A DNA stretch of 64,000 nt, taken from contig NZ_RBXO01000001.1 of assembly GCF_003634935.1 (NCBI RefSeq), forward strand, positions 4,179,501-4,243,500, read 5' to 3'. Below the pieces are notes generated by a model. That model worked only from the letters and a program-made list of their open reading frames with translations, was not told where the DNA came from and searched no databases. Both the position numbers and the translations under genes were made by a program. Source of the DNA: Saccharothrix australiensis. Its GTDB lineage: Bacteria > Actinomycetota > Actinomycetes > Mycobacteriales > Pseudonocardiaceae. Within the stretch, counting starts at the first letter, position 1, and each line of letters starts with the position of its first letter. This document shows positions 7,935 through 16,812 of the stretch, in pieces.

Positions 7935-8453
7935 GTGCATTTCAACCCTTACGGCGGGGCCGCCGCGCAGCTCGCCGCCGCGCTGGTCAACGCCGCGCCC
8001 GACAGCACCGCCGAGGACCTGCTGGCCCTGCTGCGCGACCAGGGCTACAAGCCCCTCGGCACGCTCACCGACCGGGAGGCCCGCGCGCTGCTGTCGTGGG
8101 CGCGCCGCCTGGAGCCGGTCTTCGCCCGCACGACCGACCTCGTCGCGCACCTCAACGCGCTGCTCGCGGAGACCGCAGCCCGGCCCTACCTGTCCACCCA
8201 CGACGGCCGCCCGCCGCACCTGCACTTCGCGGCGGAGACCGCGCCCACCGCCGACCGGGTCCGCGCGTTCACCGCCGCCGGGCTGGCGCACGTGGTCTGC
8301 GAGGACCCGGACCGGCTGGGCCGCTGCGCCCGCCCCGGCTGCGGCACCGTCTACATCGACACCTCGCGCAACGGCCGCCGCCGCTACTGCACGACCCGCT
8401 GCGCCAACCGCGTCCAGGTGGCCCGCCACCGCGAACGCCACCCGGCACGCTGA
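7935..8453 (+). CDS. CGNR zinc finger protein (ABATE domain)
   Basis: A 172-residue cytoplasmic protein with the two-part layout of the CGNR family. The N-terminal ABATE/DUF1470 region (about residues 1-120) begins HFNPYGG. The C-terminal zinc finger reads GRCARPGCGTVYID, then RRYCTTRCANRVQVARHR with ligands at CxxxxC and CxxxC. In this protein CANR replaces the eponymous CGNR. Members are thought to be transcriptional regulators of stress or detoxification genes. The GTG start gives the family's usual N-terminus. The gene is divergent from the small zinc protein. Confidence 0.9.
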   Translation: MHFNPYGGAAAQLAAALVNAAPDSTAEDLLALLRDQGYKPLGTLTDREARALLSWARRLEPVFARTTDLVAHLNALLAETAARPYLSTHDGRPPHLHFAAETAPTADRVRAFTAAGLAHVVCEDPDRLGRCARPGCGTVYIDTSRNGRRRYCTTRCANRVQVARHRERHPAR

Positions 8454-8499
8454 CACCACACCACACCACACCACATCACACCCGACCGCCGCCCCGCCC

Positions 8500-8535
8500 C
8501 GGTCCCAGGCGGTCCGGTCCCAGGCGGTCCGGTCC
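8500..8535. repeat. 15-bp tandem repeat CGGTCCCAGGCGGTC
   Basis: Two exact copies (8500-8514 and 8515-8529) and the first six bases of a third follow a CACAC-rich run just after the CGNR stop. The run lies between convergent genes. No hairpin with paired arms was found, so it is treated as simple sequence. Confidence 0.6.
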
Positions 8536-8550
8536 GGCGCGGCACCCGGC

Positions 8551-9438
8551 TCAGCGCAGCACCCGACGCCCGAACCGCACCCCGTCGAACTCCGCCGCCT
8601 CCCCGATCAGCGCCGACCCGACGTCGGTCCACCCCCGGAACCACGACCGCGAGAACAACGCGTCCCGGTGGAACACCACCTCGCCGAACAACGCCCGCCC
8701 GCCGAAGAACACCTCCGCGAGGTCCGCCGGTCCCCCGAACTCCGCCCGCCGCAGGTCCGCCCGCCCCGACACCTTCGCCGACCGCAGCCACGCCTCCCCC
8801 GCGACCCGCACCCCCGAGAACGCCAGGTTCCCGGTGAACACGGCCAGCACGAACGACACCGACCGCGCGAACAGCGAGTCGGTGAACACCGCGTGCCGCA
8901 GGAACCGCGCGCCGTCGAACGTCGCCTCGCCCGTGACCGTCATCGCCGCGAACCGCGCGTCGCCCACGAACACCGCGCCGGAGAAGTCCACCCGACCGAC
9001 CCGGCACCCCGACAGGTCGAAGTCCACCAGGATCGCGCCCACCGCGCGCACGTCCATCCCCGGCCAGAAGTCGTCACCCGGCCGCAGGTGCGACACCAGC
9101 TCCCGCTGGACGGCGGTGCGCCACGGCGCGTCCAGGCCCCGGCCCACCCCGCCGCGCAACGCCGCCAGCCACGTGTCCAGCACGTCCTGCCGCCGCCGCG
9201 GCACCGCGCGGCCGATCTCCGCCAGCAGCAGCAGGCCCTCGCGGTCACCGGCCCGGAACAGCCGGTTCGCCTCGCGCCACACCGACACCGGCGTCGGGGC
9301 CGCGGCACCCGCCCGGCGTCGGGCGTGCTCGTCCAGCAGCGTGTCCGCGCGCGACCGCCGGTGGTGCCGCACCGCGACCGCGACCACCACCAGCGCCACC
9401 ACCAGCCACATGACCCACGTCGGCATGACACCGATCAT
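8551..9438 (-). CDS. Membrane-anchored pentapeptide-repeat protein
   Basis: About 295 residues. One N-terminal transmembrane helix (MWLVVALVVVAVAVRH) is followed by a basic stretch. A helical region runs to about residue 125. The C-terminal half is built from A(D/N)LxX-like pentapeptides, for example GAVFVGDARF, GARFLRHAVF, RADLRRAEF, ADLAEVFF and RALFGEVVF, which fold as a right-handed quadrilateral beta helix. The role is unknown; some soluble members mimic DNA. ATG 9438 is chosen, but ATG 9426 just before PTWVMW is equally possible and no ribosome site decides. Convergent with the CGNR gene. Confidence 0.83.
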   Translation of the reverse strand: MIGVMPTWVMWLVVALVVVAVAVRHHRRSRADTLLDEHARRRAGAAAPTPVSVWREANRLFRAGDREGLLLLAEIGRAVPRRRQDVLDTWLAALRGGVGRGLDAPWRTAVQRELVSHLRPGDDFWPGMDVRAVGAILVDFDLSGCRVGRVDFSGAVFVGDARFAAMTVTGEATFDGARFLRHAVFTDSLFARSVSFVLAVFTGNLAFSGVRVAGEAWLRSAKVSGRADLRRAEFGGPADLAEVFFGGRALFGEVVFHRDALFSRSWFRGWTDVGSALIGEAAEFDGVRFGRRVLR

Positions 9439-9573
9439 GCCCTGATCCGGGCACTTCCAGACCACGCGTACCCCGACCCGGTGCACGCCCGTCCACTACG
9501 TCGACGGGCGTACGCCACACCGCCGCCTCCCACCCGACGCGGGAACGCGCCGGCGTGCGGAGGATGAAGTGCC

Positions 9574-10068
9574 ATGACGGTCACCGACATCACCGCGAAC
9601 GGTTTTCCCCGCGACAACACCGCCCACGGTGACGGCACCGACGTCACGCGGGAAACGCCACCGGCCGCGACCGGGGAGACCACCCCCTCGCCGACCGCCG
9701 TGCGCGCCTCCGATCGCGAACGCGACCACGTCGTCGCCCACCTGCGGGAAGCCGTCGGCGAGGGCAGGCTCACCCTCGCGGAAGCCGAGGACCGCATCAT
9801 CGCCGCCTACGCCGCCGTGCACCGCGCGGACCTCGTCCCGCTCACCGCCGACCTGCCCCGATCCGCCGACACCAGGGCGGGAACCGGGACGGGCGGGGCC
9901 GGCGCCCGGCCGGTCGCGCGGCGGCGTCGCCACCACCCGCCGCTGTTCCCGGTGCTCGGCGCGCTGCTCGCGCTCGCCTGGATCGCCTCACCGCTGCCGT
10001 TCCCCTGGCCCGTGCTGCTGATCGCGTTCCTGGTGCTGCGCCACCGCGCGCACCACCGCACCACCTGA
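9574..10068 (+). CDS. DUF1707 (SHOCT-like) membrane protein
   Basis: A 164-residue protein. After a 46-residue polar leader comes the DUF1707 domain: VRASDRERDHVVAHLREA, then GRLTLAEAEDRI and AAYAAVHRADL with the usual L-T-A-D-L-P end. A basic stretch and two closely spaced hydrophobic segments follow (about residues 120-157, PVLGALLALAWIASPL and PWPVLLIAFLVL). The domain likely binds partners at the membrane; its molecular role is not known. A GGAGG site precedes the ATG. Divergent from the pentapeptide-repeat gene. Confidence 0.88.
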   Translation: MTVTDITANGFPRDNTAHGDGTDVTRETPPAATGETTPSPTAVRASDRERDHVVAHLREAVGEGRLTLAEAEDRIIAAYAAVHRADLVPLTADLPRSADTRAGTGTGGAGARPVARRRRHHPPLFPVLGALLALAWIASPLPFPWPVLLIAFLVLRHRAHHRTT

Positions 10069-10162
10069 CCGGCGGCGTCGACGCCCCGACCACCGCACCA
10101 CCCGCCCGGCCTCCCGCGCGAGCCGACCACCCACGCGCCGCGTCCTGCCCTAGGGTGCGGCC

Positions 10163-11539
10163 ATGAACGTGACCGACGCGTGCTTCGCGGGCGCCGCCCG
10201 GCAAGCCGACCTGCTGCGCGCGGGTGACCTGACCGCCCGCGAGCTGGTCGCCGAGTGCCTGCGCCGCATCGACCGGTACGACCGGGACCTCAACGCGTTC
10301 CGCCTGGTGTTCGCCGACCGGGCCCTCGCCGACGCCGACCGGGCCGACGCCCGCCTCGCGCGGGGCGAGCACGCGCCGCTGCTGGGCGTGCCGATCGCGG
10401 TCAAGGAGGACCTCGCCCTGCGCGGCCTGCCCACCACCAACGGCACCGCGGCCGTCGACCGGCGCGCAGCGGCCGACGCCACCGCCGTCCGCCTGCTGCG
10501 CGAGGCGGGCGCGGTCGTCGTCGGCCGCACCCGGATGCCCGAACTGGGCCTGTGGCCCTTCACGGAGAGCGACTGGGCCGGGCCCACCCGCAACCCGTGG
10601 TCGCCCGCGCACTCGCCGGGTGGTTCCAGCGGCGGGTCCGCCGCCGCCGTCGCCGCCGGTCTCGTGGGCGCGGCGCTCGGCACCGACGGCGCGGGCTCCA
10701 TCCGCATCCCGGCCGCCTGCACCGGGCTGTTCGGCCTCAAGCCGCACCGCGACCACGTGCCGCTGGACGGGACGGCCTGGACCGGCCTGGTCGCCGCCGG
10801 ACCGATCACGCGCCACGTCCGCGACGCCGCGCTGCTGCTGGACGTCCTCGCGCCCGGCCACCACCACACCGCCGCCGCGAGCACCGACCCGAGGCCGCTG
10901 CGCGTCGCGGTGTCGCTGCGCACCCGGGGCCCCGGCCTGCCCGTCGCCGCCGAGGCCCGCGACGCGGTGCTGGACACCGCGCACCTGCTCACCGACCTGG
11001 GCCACGACGTCACCCGCCTCGACCCGGACCTGCGCGACCTCACCGGTCCCGCCGCCTTCGCCGCCCGCTACCTGCACAGCGCGGCCGCGGGCGAACGCGC
11101 CCTGGAGCACCCGCACCGGCTCGACCGCCGCACCCGCCGGGTCGCCGCGCTCGGCCGCGCCCTGCCCCGCGCCACCATCCGGACCGCCCTGGCCGAGGGC
11201 GACGCGCTCACCGCCCACGTCGCGCGCCTGTTCGCCGATTACGACCTGCTGCTCACCCCGGTCCTGACCCGGCCGCCGCTGCGCGTCGGCGAGTGGCGTC
11301 GCCGGGGCACGGTGCCCGCCCTGCTGGCCGCCGCGCGCATGACCGCGTTCCTGCCGCCGTGGAACGTCACCGGTCACCCGGCCGCCGCCGTGCCGGCCGG
11401 TCACACGCGCGACGGGCTGCCGCTCGGCGTGCAGCTGGTCGGCGGGCCCCACGCCGTGGACACCGTGCTGGCCGCGGCAGGCCAGCTGGAACGGGCACGC
11501 CCGTGGGCCGAGCGCCGCCCACCCGGCCACCCCCGCTGA
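10163..11539 (+). CDS. Amidase (amidase signature family)
   Basis: A 458-residue cytoplasmic amide hydrolase of the amidase-signature family. The Ser-cisSer-Lys triad is visible: Lys81 in VPIAVKED, the cis-Ser near 156 in SPGGSSGGSAAAV, and nucleophile Ser179 in DGAGSIRIPAA. The glycine-rich signature is complete and the length is usual. The substrate cannot be told from sequence. The ATG has no strong ribosome site. It is a stand-alone gene convergent with the next locus. Confidence 0.92.
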   Translation: MNVTDACFAGAARQADLLRAGDLTARELVAECLRRIDRYDRDLNAFRLVFADRALADADRADARLARGEHAPLLGVPIAVKEDLALRGLPTTNGTAAVDRRAAADATAVRLLREAGAVVVGRTRMPELGLWPFTESDWAGPTRNPWSPAHSPGGSSGGSAAAVAAGLVGAALGTDGAGSIRIPAACTGLFGLKPHRDHVPLDGTAWTGLVAAGPITRHVRDAALLLDVLAPGHHHTAAASTDPRPLRVAVSLRTRGPGLPVAAEARDAVLDTAHLLTDLGHDVTRLDPDLRDLTGPAAFAARYLHSAAAGERALEHPHRLDRRTRRVAALGRALPRATIRTALAEGDALTAHVARLFADYDLLLTPVLTRPPLRVGEWRRRGTVPALLAAARMTAFLPPWNVTGHPAAAVPAGHTRDGLPLGVQLVGGPHAVDTVLAAAGQLERARPWAERRPPGHPR

Positions 11540-11657
11540 CCCGACCCGGCGCGCCGCCCCCTCCGGACGCGCCGCCCGGAGGTCGCCGGACACCTCCGGA
11601 CGGTCGCCGACCAGGGGCCGCGCCCGGCGTCGAGGCCGGGCACCCACGCACCGGGCG

Positions 11658-12491
11658 TCACAGGCCGCGCGCGGTCAGGTGCTCCACCAGCGCCGCCACC
11701 TCGTCCGGAGCCGGTGGCGGCGACACGGCCGCCACCCGCGCACCCGCCTCCCGCGCCGACCAGCGCACCAGGCGGCACTCGTCCACCGCCAGGTCCACCA
11801 GCCGCTGCGCCGCGCCCCGCCCGCCGGTCGCGCCCACCCCGCGGGCCACCCACGCCAACGCCTCCGCCGGTCGCCCGGCGTCCCGCAGCACCGTGGCCAA
11901 CTGGAGGTAGTGCCACCCCGCCGACAGGTCCCGCGCCATCACCATCACCTGTAGGTCCAGGTCGCCGGTGTGCTCGGCCAGCTCCTCCATCACCCGCAGC
12001 ATCGCCCACCGCTCCCGGTCGTAGCGGCCGGTTTGCCCGAACCCGATCACCGGCAGCAGCGAGAACCGCGCCACCGCCTCCCGCCGGTAGCGGTCCAGCC
12101 CCTCGACGCCCAGCGCCGCCGCGTACGGGGCCAACCGCACCTCCGGCGGCTCCGGGAACCCGGTCTGCACGTGCAGCAGCCAGTCGGCCAGCTCCACCGG
12201 CGGCGGCGGGTCGGACGCGCACGCCACCGCGTGCAGGTCCAACGCCCGGTCCACCAGCTCGGACAACGCCGTGCGGTGCGCCCGGTCCGCCGCCACCGCC
12301 GCCACCAGCGACTCCACGACCTGCTCGGCCACCCGCCGCGCCCCCGGACCGGATCGCACCAGCTCCGACAGCTCGGCCACGGCCGACGCCAGGGCGTCCC
12401 ACCGCGCCTCCCACGGCGCCTCGGAGCTGTCCAGCCACAGATTCACTCGAACGGGTAACGGCGGCATCGGCACATCCAACCGCACCACCAC
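11658..12491 (-). CDS. Conserved hypothetical protein, DUF6880-like
   Basis: A 277-residue helical protein without signal peptide or membrane segment. The middle reads ALDLHAVACASDPPPPVELADWLL and then VRLAPYAAALGVEGLDRYRR. This pattern resembles helical-repeat regions that accompany SWIM zinc-finger proteins (DUF6880-like), recognised only by memory. The C-terminal third, with LQLATVLRDAGRPAEALAWV, looks like TPR-type helices. The GTG at 12491 is the longest start; ATG 12467 is an alternative. No operon partner. Confidence 0.6.
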   Translation of the reverse strand: MVVRLDVPMPPLPVRVNLWLDSSEAPWEARWDALASAVAELSELVRSGPGARRVAEQVVESLVAAVAADRAHRTALSELVDRALDLHAVACASDPPPPVELADWLLHVQTGFPEPPEVRLAPYAAALGVEGLDRYRREAVARFSLLPVIGFGQTGRYDRERWAMLRVMEELAEHTGDLDLQVMVMARDLSAGWHYLQLATVLRDAGRPAEALAWVARGVGATGGRGAAQRLVDLAVDECRLVRWSAREAGARVAAVSPPPAPDEVAALVEHLTARGL

Positions 12492-12622
12492 CCGCGCGGC
12501 GATGCTCCCCGCCGGTGATCACGCTCCGCGCCCGAGGCGGAGCCGCCCACGACGAGGGGCGGCCCGCCGGAGACCGGCCGACCGCCCCTGCGCGAACCCG
12601 AACCCGGCCGGGGCCGGCGCGG

Positions 12623-13876
12623 CTACCGCCCCGGCGCCGGCGACGCCCCGGACCCGCCCTGCTCCGAGGGCTCGGACCCGGCCTGCGCCAGGGGACCGGC
12701 CCCGGGTGCGGCGCCGGTCAGCTGGGCGCGCTCGCCCGCGTCGGACAGCGCCTGCGGCGACGGCGACGCCAGCGGGCCGGGGACCTCCTTGCGCGCCACC
12801 GCCTCCGCCGCCCGCACGGCCTCGGCGACCGCCGGGTCCGGCGCGGTGTCGAACCAGTCGGCCACCGACTCGTCGTCCTCCTCCGGCGTCGAGCGCGGCG
12901 GCTCGTCGGCGGGCGGCTCGTAGCGGAACACGCCGTCCTCGCCCGGCGCGCCCAGCATCCGCGCGAAGCCCTCCAGCGCCTTGCCGTAGTCCGACGGCAC
13001 CAGCCACACCTTGTTCGCGTCGCCCTGCGCCATCTGCGGCAGCGTCTGCAGGTACTGGTAGGCCAGCACCTCCGGCGTCGGCTTGCCCGCCTTGATCGCC
13101 GCGAACACCTTCTCGATCGCCTTCGCCTGGCCCTGCGCCTGCAGGTAGCGGGCCGCCCGCTCGCCCTGCGCGCGCAGGATGCGGGACTGCCGCTCGGCCT
13201 CCGCCGCCAGGATCGCCGCCTGCTTGGCGCCCTCCGCCGCGAGGATCTGGCCCTGCTTCTGGCCCTCGGCGGTCTTGATCGCCGACTCGCGCTGGCCCTC
13301 GGCGTTGAGGATCATGGCGCGCTTCTCCCGGTCTGCGCGCATCTGCTTCTCCATCGAGTCCTGGATCGACGGCGGCGGGTCGATCGCCTTGAGCTCGACC
13401 CGCGCCACGCGGATGCCCCACCGGCCGGTCGCCTCGTCCAGCACGCCCCGCAGCTGGTTGTTGATCTGGTCGCGGGAGGTCAGCGTCTCCTCCAGGCTCA
13501 TCCCGCCGACCAGGTTGCGCAGCGTCGTGGTCGCCAACTGCTCGACACCGACGATGTAGTTGGAGATCTCGTACACCGCCGCCCGCGGATCGGTCACCTG
13601 GAAGTACACGACGGTGTCGATCGACACCGTCAGGTTGTCCTGGGTGATCACCGGCTGCGGCGGGAACGACACCACCTGCTCGCGCAGGTCGATCCGGGCC
13701 CGCACCCGGTCGAAGAACGGCACCAGGATGTTCAGCCCCGGCGCGGCCGTCGTGCGGTAGCGGCCCAGCCGCTCGATCACCGCGGCCGTCGCCTGCGGGA
13801 TCACCAGCACCGACTTGACCGCGACGATCAGCGCGAACAACACCAGGACCGCGACGACGATCAGCGTGGTGGTCAA
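12623..13876 (-). CDS. SPFH/Band 7 protein (QmcA/stomatin-like)
   Basis: A 417-residue membrane scaffold protein of the SPFH family. An N-terminal membrane helix (residues 4-26) leads into the Band 7 domain with VIERLGRYRTTAAPGLN, DLREQVVSFPPQPVIT and DNLTVSIDTVVYFQV. A long coiled coil, KRAMILNAEGQRESAI with repeated ILAAEG units, follows to about residue 255. The last 110 residues are an acidic, proline-rich tail. Start is TTG at 13876 with a purine-rich GGACGGAAGAG upstream. It is 21 bp downstream of an NfeD gene, the classic nfeD-SPFH pair thought to organise membrane microdomains. Confidence 0.92.
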   Translation of the reverse strand: MTTTLIVVAVLVLFALIVAVKSVLVIPQATAAVIERLGRYRTTAAPGLNILVPFFDRVRARIDLREQVVSFPPQPVITQDNLTVSIDTVVYFQVTDPRAAVYEISNYIVGVEQLATTTLRNLVGGMSLEETLTSRDQINNQLRGVLDEATGRWGIRVARVELKAIDPPPSIQDSMEKQMRADREKRAMILNAEGQRESAIKTAEGQKQGQILAAEGAKQAAILAAEAERQSRILRAQGERAARYLQAQGQAKAIEKVFAAIKAGKPTPEVLAYQYLQTLPQMAQGDANKVWLVPSDYGKALEGFARMLGAPGEDGVFRYEPPADEPPRSTPEEDDESVADWFDTAPDPAVAEAVRAAEAVARKEVPGPLASPSPQALSDAGERAQLTGAAPGAGPLAQAGSEPSEQGGSGASPAPGR

Positions 13877-13897
13877 CTCTTCCGTCCCTTCACCACA

Positions 13898-14323
13898 TCA
13901 GGACCCGGACAACACCACGGCGGTCGCGCCCGAGATCTCCACAACTGTCACTTCCGCACCGGGTTCGATGACCCGGTGGTCGATCGACCGCGCCGACCAC
14001 ACCTCGCCCCCGATCCGCACCCTGCCGCCATGGCCGTCCACAGTGGACACCACGACGGCGGTGCTGCCCGGCAGCGCGTCCACGCCCGACCGGTGCCCCT
14101 GCCCGGAGGTCAGCCGCCGCTTCAACGCCGGCCGCGCGCCCGCCACCAGGCCCAGCGCCAGCACCGCGAACACCACCGCGCCGACCACCGCGCCCGCGCC
14201 CAACGCCGACGCGCCGGCCGCGCCCAACGCCGCCAACCCCAGCATCACGAGCACGAAATCGCCCGACAGCACCTCCGCCGCCACCAGGGCGACACCGAGG
14301 ACCAACCAGATCAACGCGGCCAC
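13898..14323 (-). CDS. NfeD family membrane protein
   Basis: A 141-residue short-form NfeD. Two or three membrane helices fill residues 3-65 (AALIWLVLGVALVAAEVL, FVLVMLGLAALGAAGA, VGAVVFAVLALGLVAG). The C-terminal OB-fold domain carries the usual GSTAVVVSTVDGHGGRVRIG and VIEPGAEVTVVEI pattern. It likely acts with the SPFH protein encoded immediately downstream on the same strand. Confidence 0.9.
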   Translation of the reverse strand: MAALIWLVLGVALVAAEVLSGDFVLVMLGLAALGAAGASALGAGAVVGAVVFAVLALGLVAGARPALKRRLTSGQGHRSGVDALPGSTAVVVSTVDGHGGRVRIGGEVWSARSIDHRVIEPGAEVTVVEISGATAVVLSGS

Positions 14324-14363
14324 CCGGCCATCCTCGCACCAAAGCGGCCCCGGCAGAGCCGGT

Positions 14364-15173
14364 TCAGCCCGAACCGGGCTCGGTGACGAAGTCGATCAGC
14401 CGCTCCACCGCGCCGATCAGCGGCGTCTCCAGGTCCCGGAACCCCCGCACCCCGGCCAGCACCCGCCGCCAGCCCTCCCACGGCTCGCCCCAGCCCAGCG
14501 CCGCGCACACGCCGTCCTTCCACGGCACCCCGCGCGGCACCTCCGGCCACGCCGCGATGCCCACCGACGCCGGCTTCACCGCCTGCCACACGTCCACGTA
14601 CGGGTGGCCGGTGACCAGCACGTGCTCGTCGCGCACGGCCGCCACCAGCCGCGACTCCTTGCTGCCCGCCACCAGGTGGTCGACCAGCACGCCCAGCCTG
14701 CGGTGCGGGGCGGTGCCGAACTCCGCGACGCGGTCGGCCAGCACGTCCACGCCGTCCAACGGCTCCACCACCACGCCCTCGACCCGCAGGTCGTGGCCCC
14801 ACACCCGCTCCACCAGCTCGGCGTCGTGCACGCCCTCGACCCAGATGCGGCTGTCCCTGGCCGTGCGGGCCCGCAGCCCCTCGACCCGCACCGACCCCGA
14901 CGCCGACCGCGCCGGACCCCGGGCGGGCGCGGCCGGCCGCACCAGCGTCACCGGCCGGCCCTCCACCAGGAACCCGGCCGGCCGCAACGGGAACAGCCGC
15001 TCCCGCCCGTGCCGGTCCTCCAGCACCACCCCGCCGGGCTCGAACCGCACCACCGCGCCGCAGAACCCCGACGCGGGGTCCTCCGCCACCAGACCGGGCC
15101 CGGCCGCCACCTCGGGTACCGCGCGCCGCCGCCGACCCGCCAACACGTCCCGGCCGTAGTCCTGTGATCGCAC
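14364..15173 (-). CDS. DUF3097 family protein
   Basis: A 269-residue actinobacterial conserved protein recognised as DUF3097. It begins MRSQDYGRDVLAG and contains IWVEGVHDAELVERVWG, LGVLVDHLVAGSKESR and HPYVDVWQAVKP. The middle part, with WVEGxxDAELVE and a DHLVxGSKE segment, recalls a Toprim-like nuclease fold. That link is an inference and no activity is established. Stand-alone; 40 bp separate its stop from the NfeD start. Confidence 0.88.
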   Translation of the reverse strand: MRSQDYGRDVLAGRRRRAVPEVAAGPGLVAEDPASGFCGAVVRFEPGGVVLEDRHGRERLFPLRPAGFLVEGRPVTLVRPAAPARGPARSASGSVRVEGLRARTARDSRIWVEGVHDAELVERVWGHDLRVEGVVVEPLDGVDVLADRVAEFGTAPHRRLGVLVDHLVAGSKESRLVAAVRDEHVLVTGHPYVDVWQAVKPASVGIAAWPEVPRGVPWKDGVCAALGWGEPWEGWRRVLAGVRGFRDLETPLIGAVERLIDFVTEPGSG

Positions 15174-15322
15174 GACCGCCGACGTTAGCCGCTCACCCGG
15201 GCGGGCGACCGGCAGGCGCGCCGCGACGGGCGCGGATCACACCGGCCGAGGGCGTCGACCGGTGACCCCGAACGGCCGCGCCCCGAGCGGCGGACGACCA
15301 GCGGCGGACGACCAGCGCCGCG

Positions 15323-16117
15323 TCAGAACGCCGGCCACGGTATCGCCGGCCAGTCGTCCGACGGCTCGGGGTACACCCCGGCCGCCAGCAACTTGTCCAC
15401 CCGCTCCGCCAGCGCACGCACCTCGGCGCGCGTCAGGTGCTCGTGCAGCCGCTCGTCCAGCGACCCGCCCAGCTCCGACCGCAGCCGCCGCAGCCCCTCC
15501 ACCGCGTCCTCCGGCAGCCGCTCGCCCAGCCAGCCCCACAGCACCGTGCGCAGCTTGTCGTCGGCGTGCAGGCAGATGCCGTGATCCACCCCGTACACCG
15601 CGCCGTCGGTCGCGTGCAGCACGTGGCCGCCCTTGCGGTCGGCGTTGTTCACCACCACGTCGAACGCCGCCATCAGCGCCACCCTCGGGTGGTCGGCGTG
15701 CACCAGCACCGCCGGGTCGCCGTACCGGTCGTGCGCGCGCAGCACCGAACGCCACCCCGGCCGCACCCGGTCCACCGGCACGATGTCCACCAGGTCGTCG
15801 TCCTCGCGGGTGTCGACCCACAGCTGCACCATGCCCGACCCGAACGGGCCCGGCCGCAGCACCGTCGGCGGCACCAGCCCGAACCCGGCCGCCTCCGACA
15901 CCAGGTAGGCGGCCACCTCGCGGCCGGCGAGCGTGCCGTCGGGGAAGTCCCACAGCGGTCGCTCGCCGCGCACCGGCTTGTAGACGCACTGCGCGGTCAC
16001 CCCGTCGAGGCCGATGCGGCACAGCAGCGTGGCGTTGGACGCGTCGACCAGCCTGCCCTCGACCTCCAGGCGGCCGCGCCGGAGCAGGTCGAGCACACCC
16101 TCGTCACCGGGCCGCAC
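15323..16117 (-). CDS. SCO1664 family protein
   Basis: A 264-residue conserved actinobacterial protein. It resembles the PI3/4-kinase-like fold: VYKPVRGERPLWDFPDGTL contains a possible nucleotide-binding Lys. DVVVNNADRKGGHVL carries the D-x-x-x-x-N catalytic-loop pattern, and YGVDHGICLHADDKLR the metal-binding Asp. Function is unknown. GTG start, 7 bp after the DUF3090 stop, so the pair is co-transcribed as in other actinobacteria. Confidence 0.88.
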   Translation of the reverse strand: MRPGDEGVLDLLRRGRLEVEGRLVDASNATLLCRIGLDGVTAQCVYKPVRGERPLWDFPDGTLAGREVAAYLVSEAAGFGLVPPTVLRPGPFGSGMVQLWVDTREDDDLVDIVPVDRVRPGWRSVLRAHDRYGDPAVLVHADHPRVALMAAFDVVVNNADRKGGHVLHATDGAVYGVDHGICLHADDKLRTVLWGWLGERLPEDAVEGLRRLRSELGGSLDERLHEHLTRAEVRALAERVDKLLAAGVYPEPSDDWPAIPWPAF

Positions 16118-16124
16118 GCTCGGG

Positions 16125-16691
16125 TCAGCCCTCGTCCGAGCGCCGGTAGCCGTTCTGCCGCGGGCAGACGTGCCCCTCGGGGTCCAGCGGCTCCGAGCAC
16201 AGCGGGCACGGCTTGCGGCCCGCCCGCACCACCCGGTCGGCGCGCTCGGCGAACGCCCGCGCCTCCACCGGGCTGAGGAACACCCGCACCGCGTCCGGGC
16301 CCTCCTCGGTGTCGTCGAGCACCACCGCCTCGTCGACCTCCTCCTCGGTGATCGCGAGCAGTTCGATGACGACGGCGCGGGACTCGGCGTCCCAGCCCAG
16401 CCCCATCGTGCCGACCTTGAACTCCTCCTCCACCGGCACCGTCAGCGGTTCGGTGTCCCGGAGGTCGTCGGGCACCGCCTCGGGGACCTCCGCCCCGAAC
16501 CGCCGGTGCACCTCCTCCAACAGCGAGCCGATGCGTTCGGCGAGTACGGCGACCTGTTGCTTCTCCAGCGCCACGCTGACCAGCCGGGCCTCCTCGGAAG
16601 CCTGGAGGTAGAACGTGCGCTCGCCAGGCTGCCCGACGGTCCCTGCGACGAACCGGTCGGGCTGGCGGAATACGTGGATGACGCGTGCCAT
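16125..16691 (-). CDS. DUF3090 family protein
   Basis: A 188-residue conserved actinobacterial protein starting MARVIHVFRQPDRFVAGTVG. It includes GERTFYLQA and ends in a zinc-knuckle-like segment CPLCSEPLDPEGHVCPRQNG with two cysteine pairs. DUF3090 is normally encoded next to SCO1664-family genes, as here. The function is not known. The start at 16691 is the only one giving the family's N-terminus. The gene is divergent from the S9 peptidase gene. Confidence 0.9.
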   Translation of the reverse strand: MARVIHVFRQPDRFVAGTVGQPGERTFYLQASEEARLVSVALEKQQVAVLAERIGSLLEEVHRRFGAEVPEAVPDDLRDTEPLTVPVEEEFKVGTMGLGWDAESRAVVIELLAITEEEVDEAVVLDDTEEGPDAVRVFLSPVEARAFAERADRVVRAGRKPCPLCSEPLDPEGHVCPRQNGYRRSDEG

Positions 16692-16812
16692 GACAAGGAC
16701 GACCCTAGGCCACGCGGACAAGATCGGCAGCCCTCCCCCCGGTTTTCCGTCATCTGTGGAGGCGGTCGCCGCGGGGCCGCGCGGCGGGCCTGCCGCTAGG
16801 GTCGCGTGCGTG

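Noticed and set aside
8453-8535. CACAC run and 15-bp repeats as a CRISPR or regulatory array
   Set aside because: The units are adjacent with no spacers and lie between convergent genes; simple-sequence DNA is sufficient.
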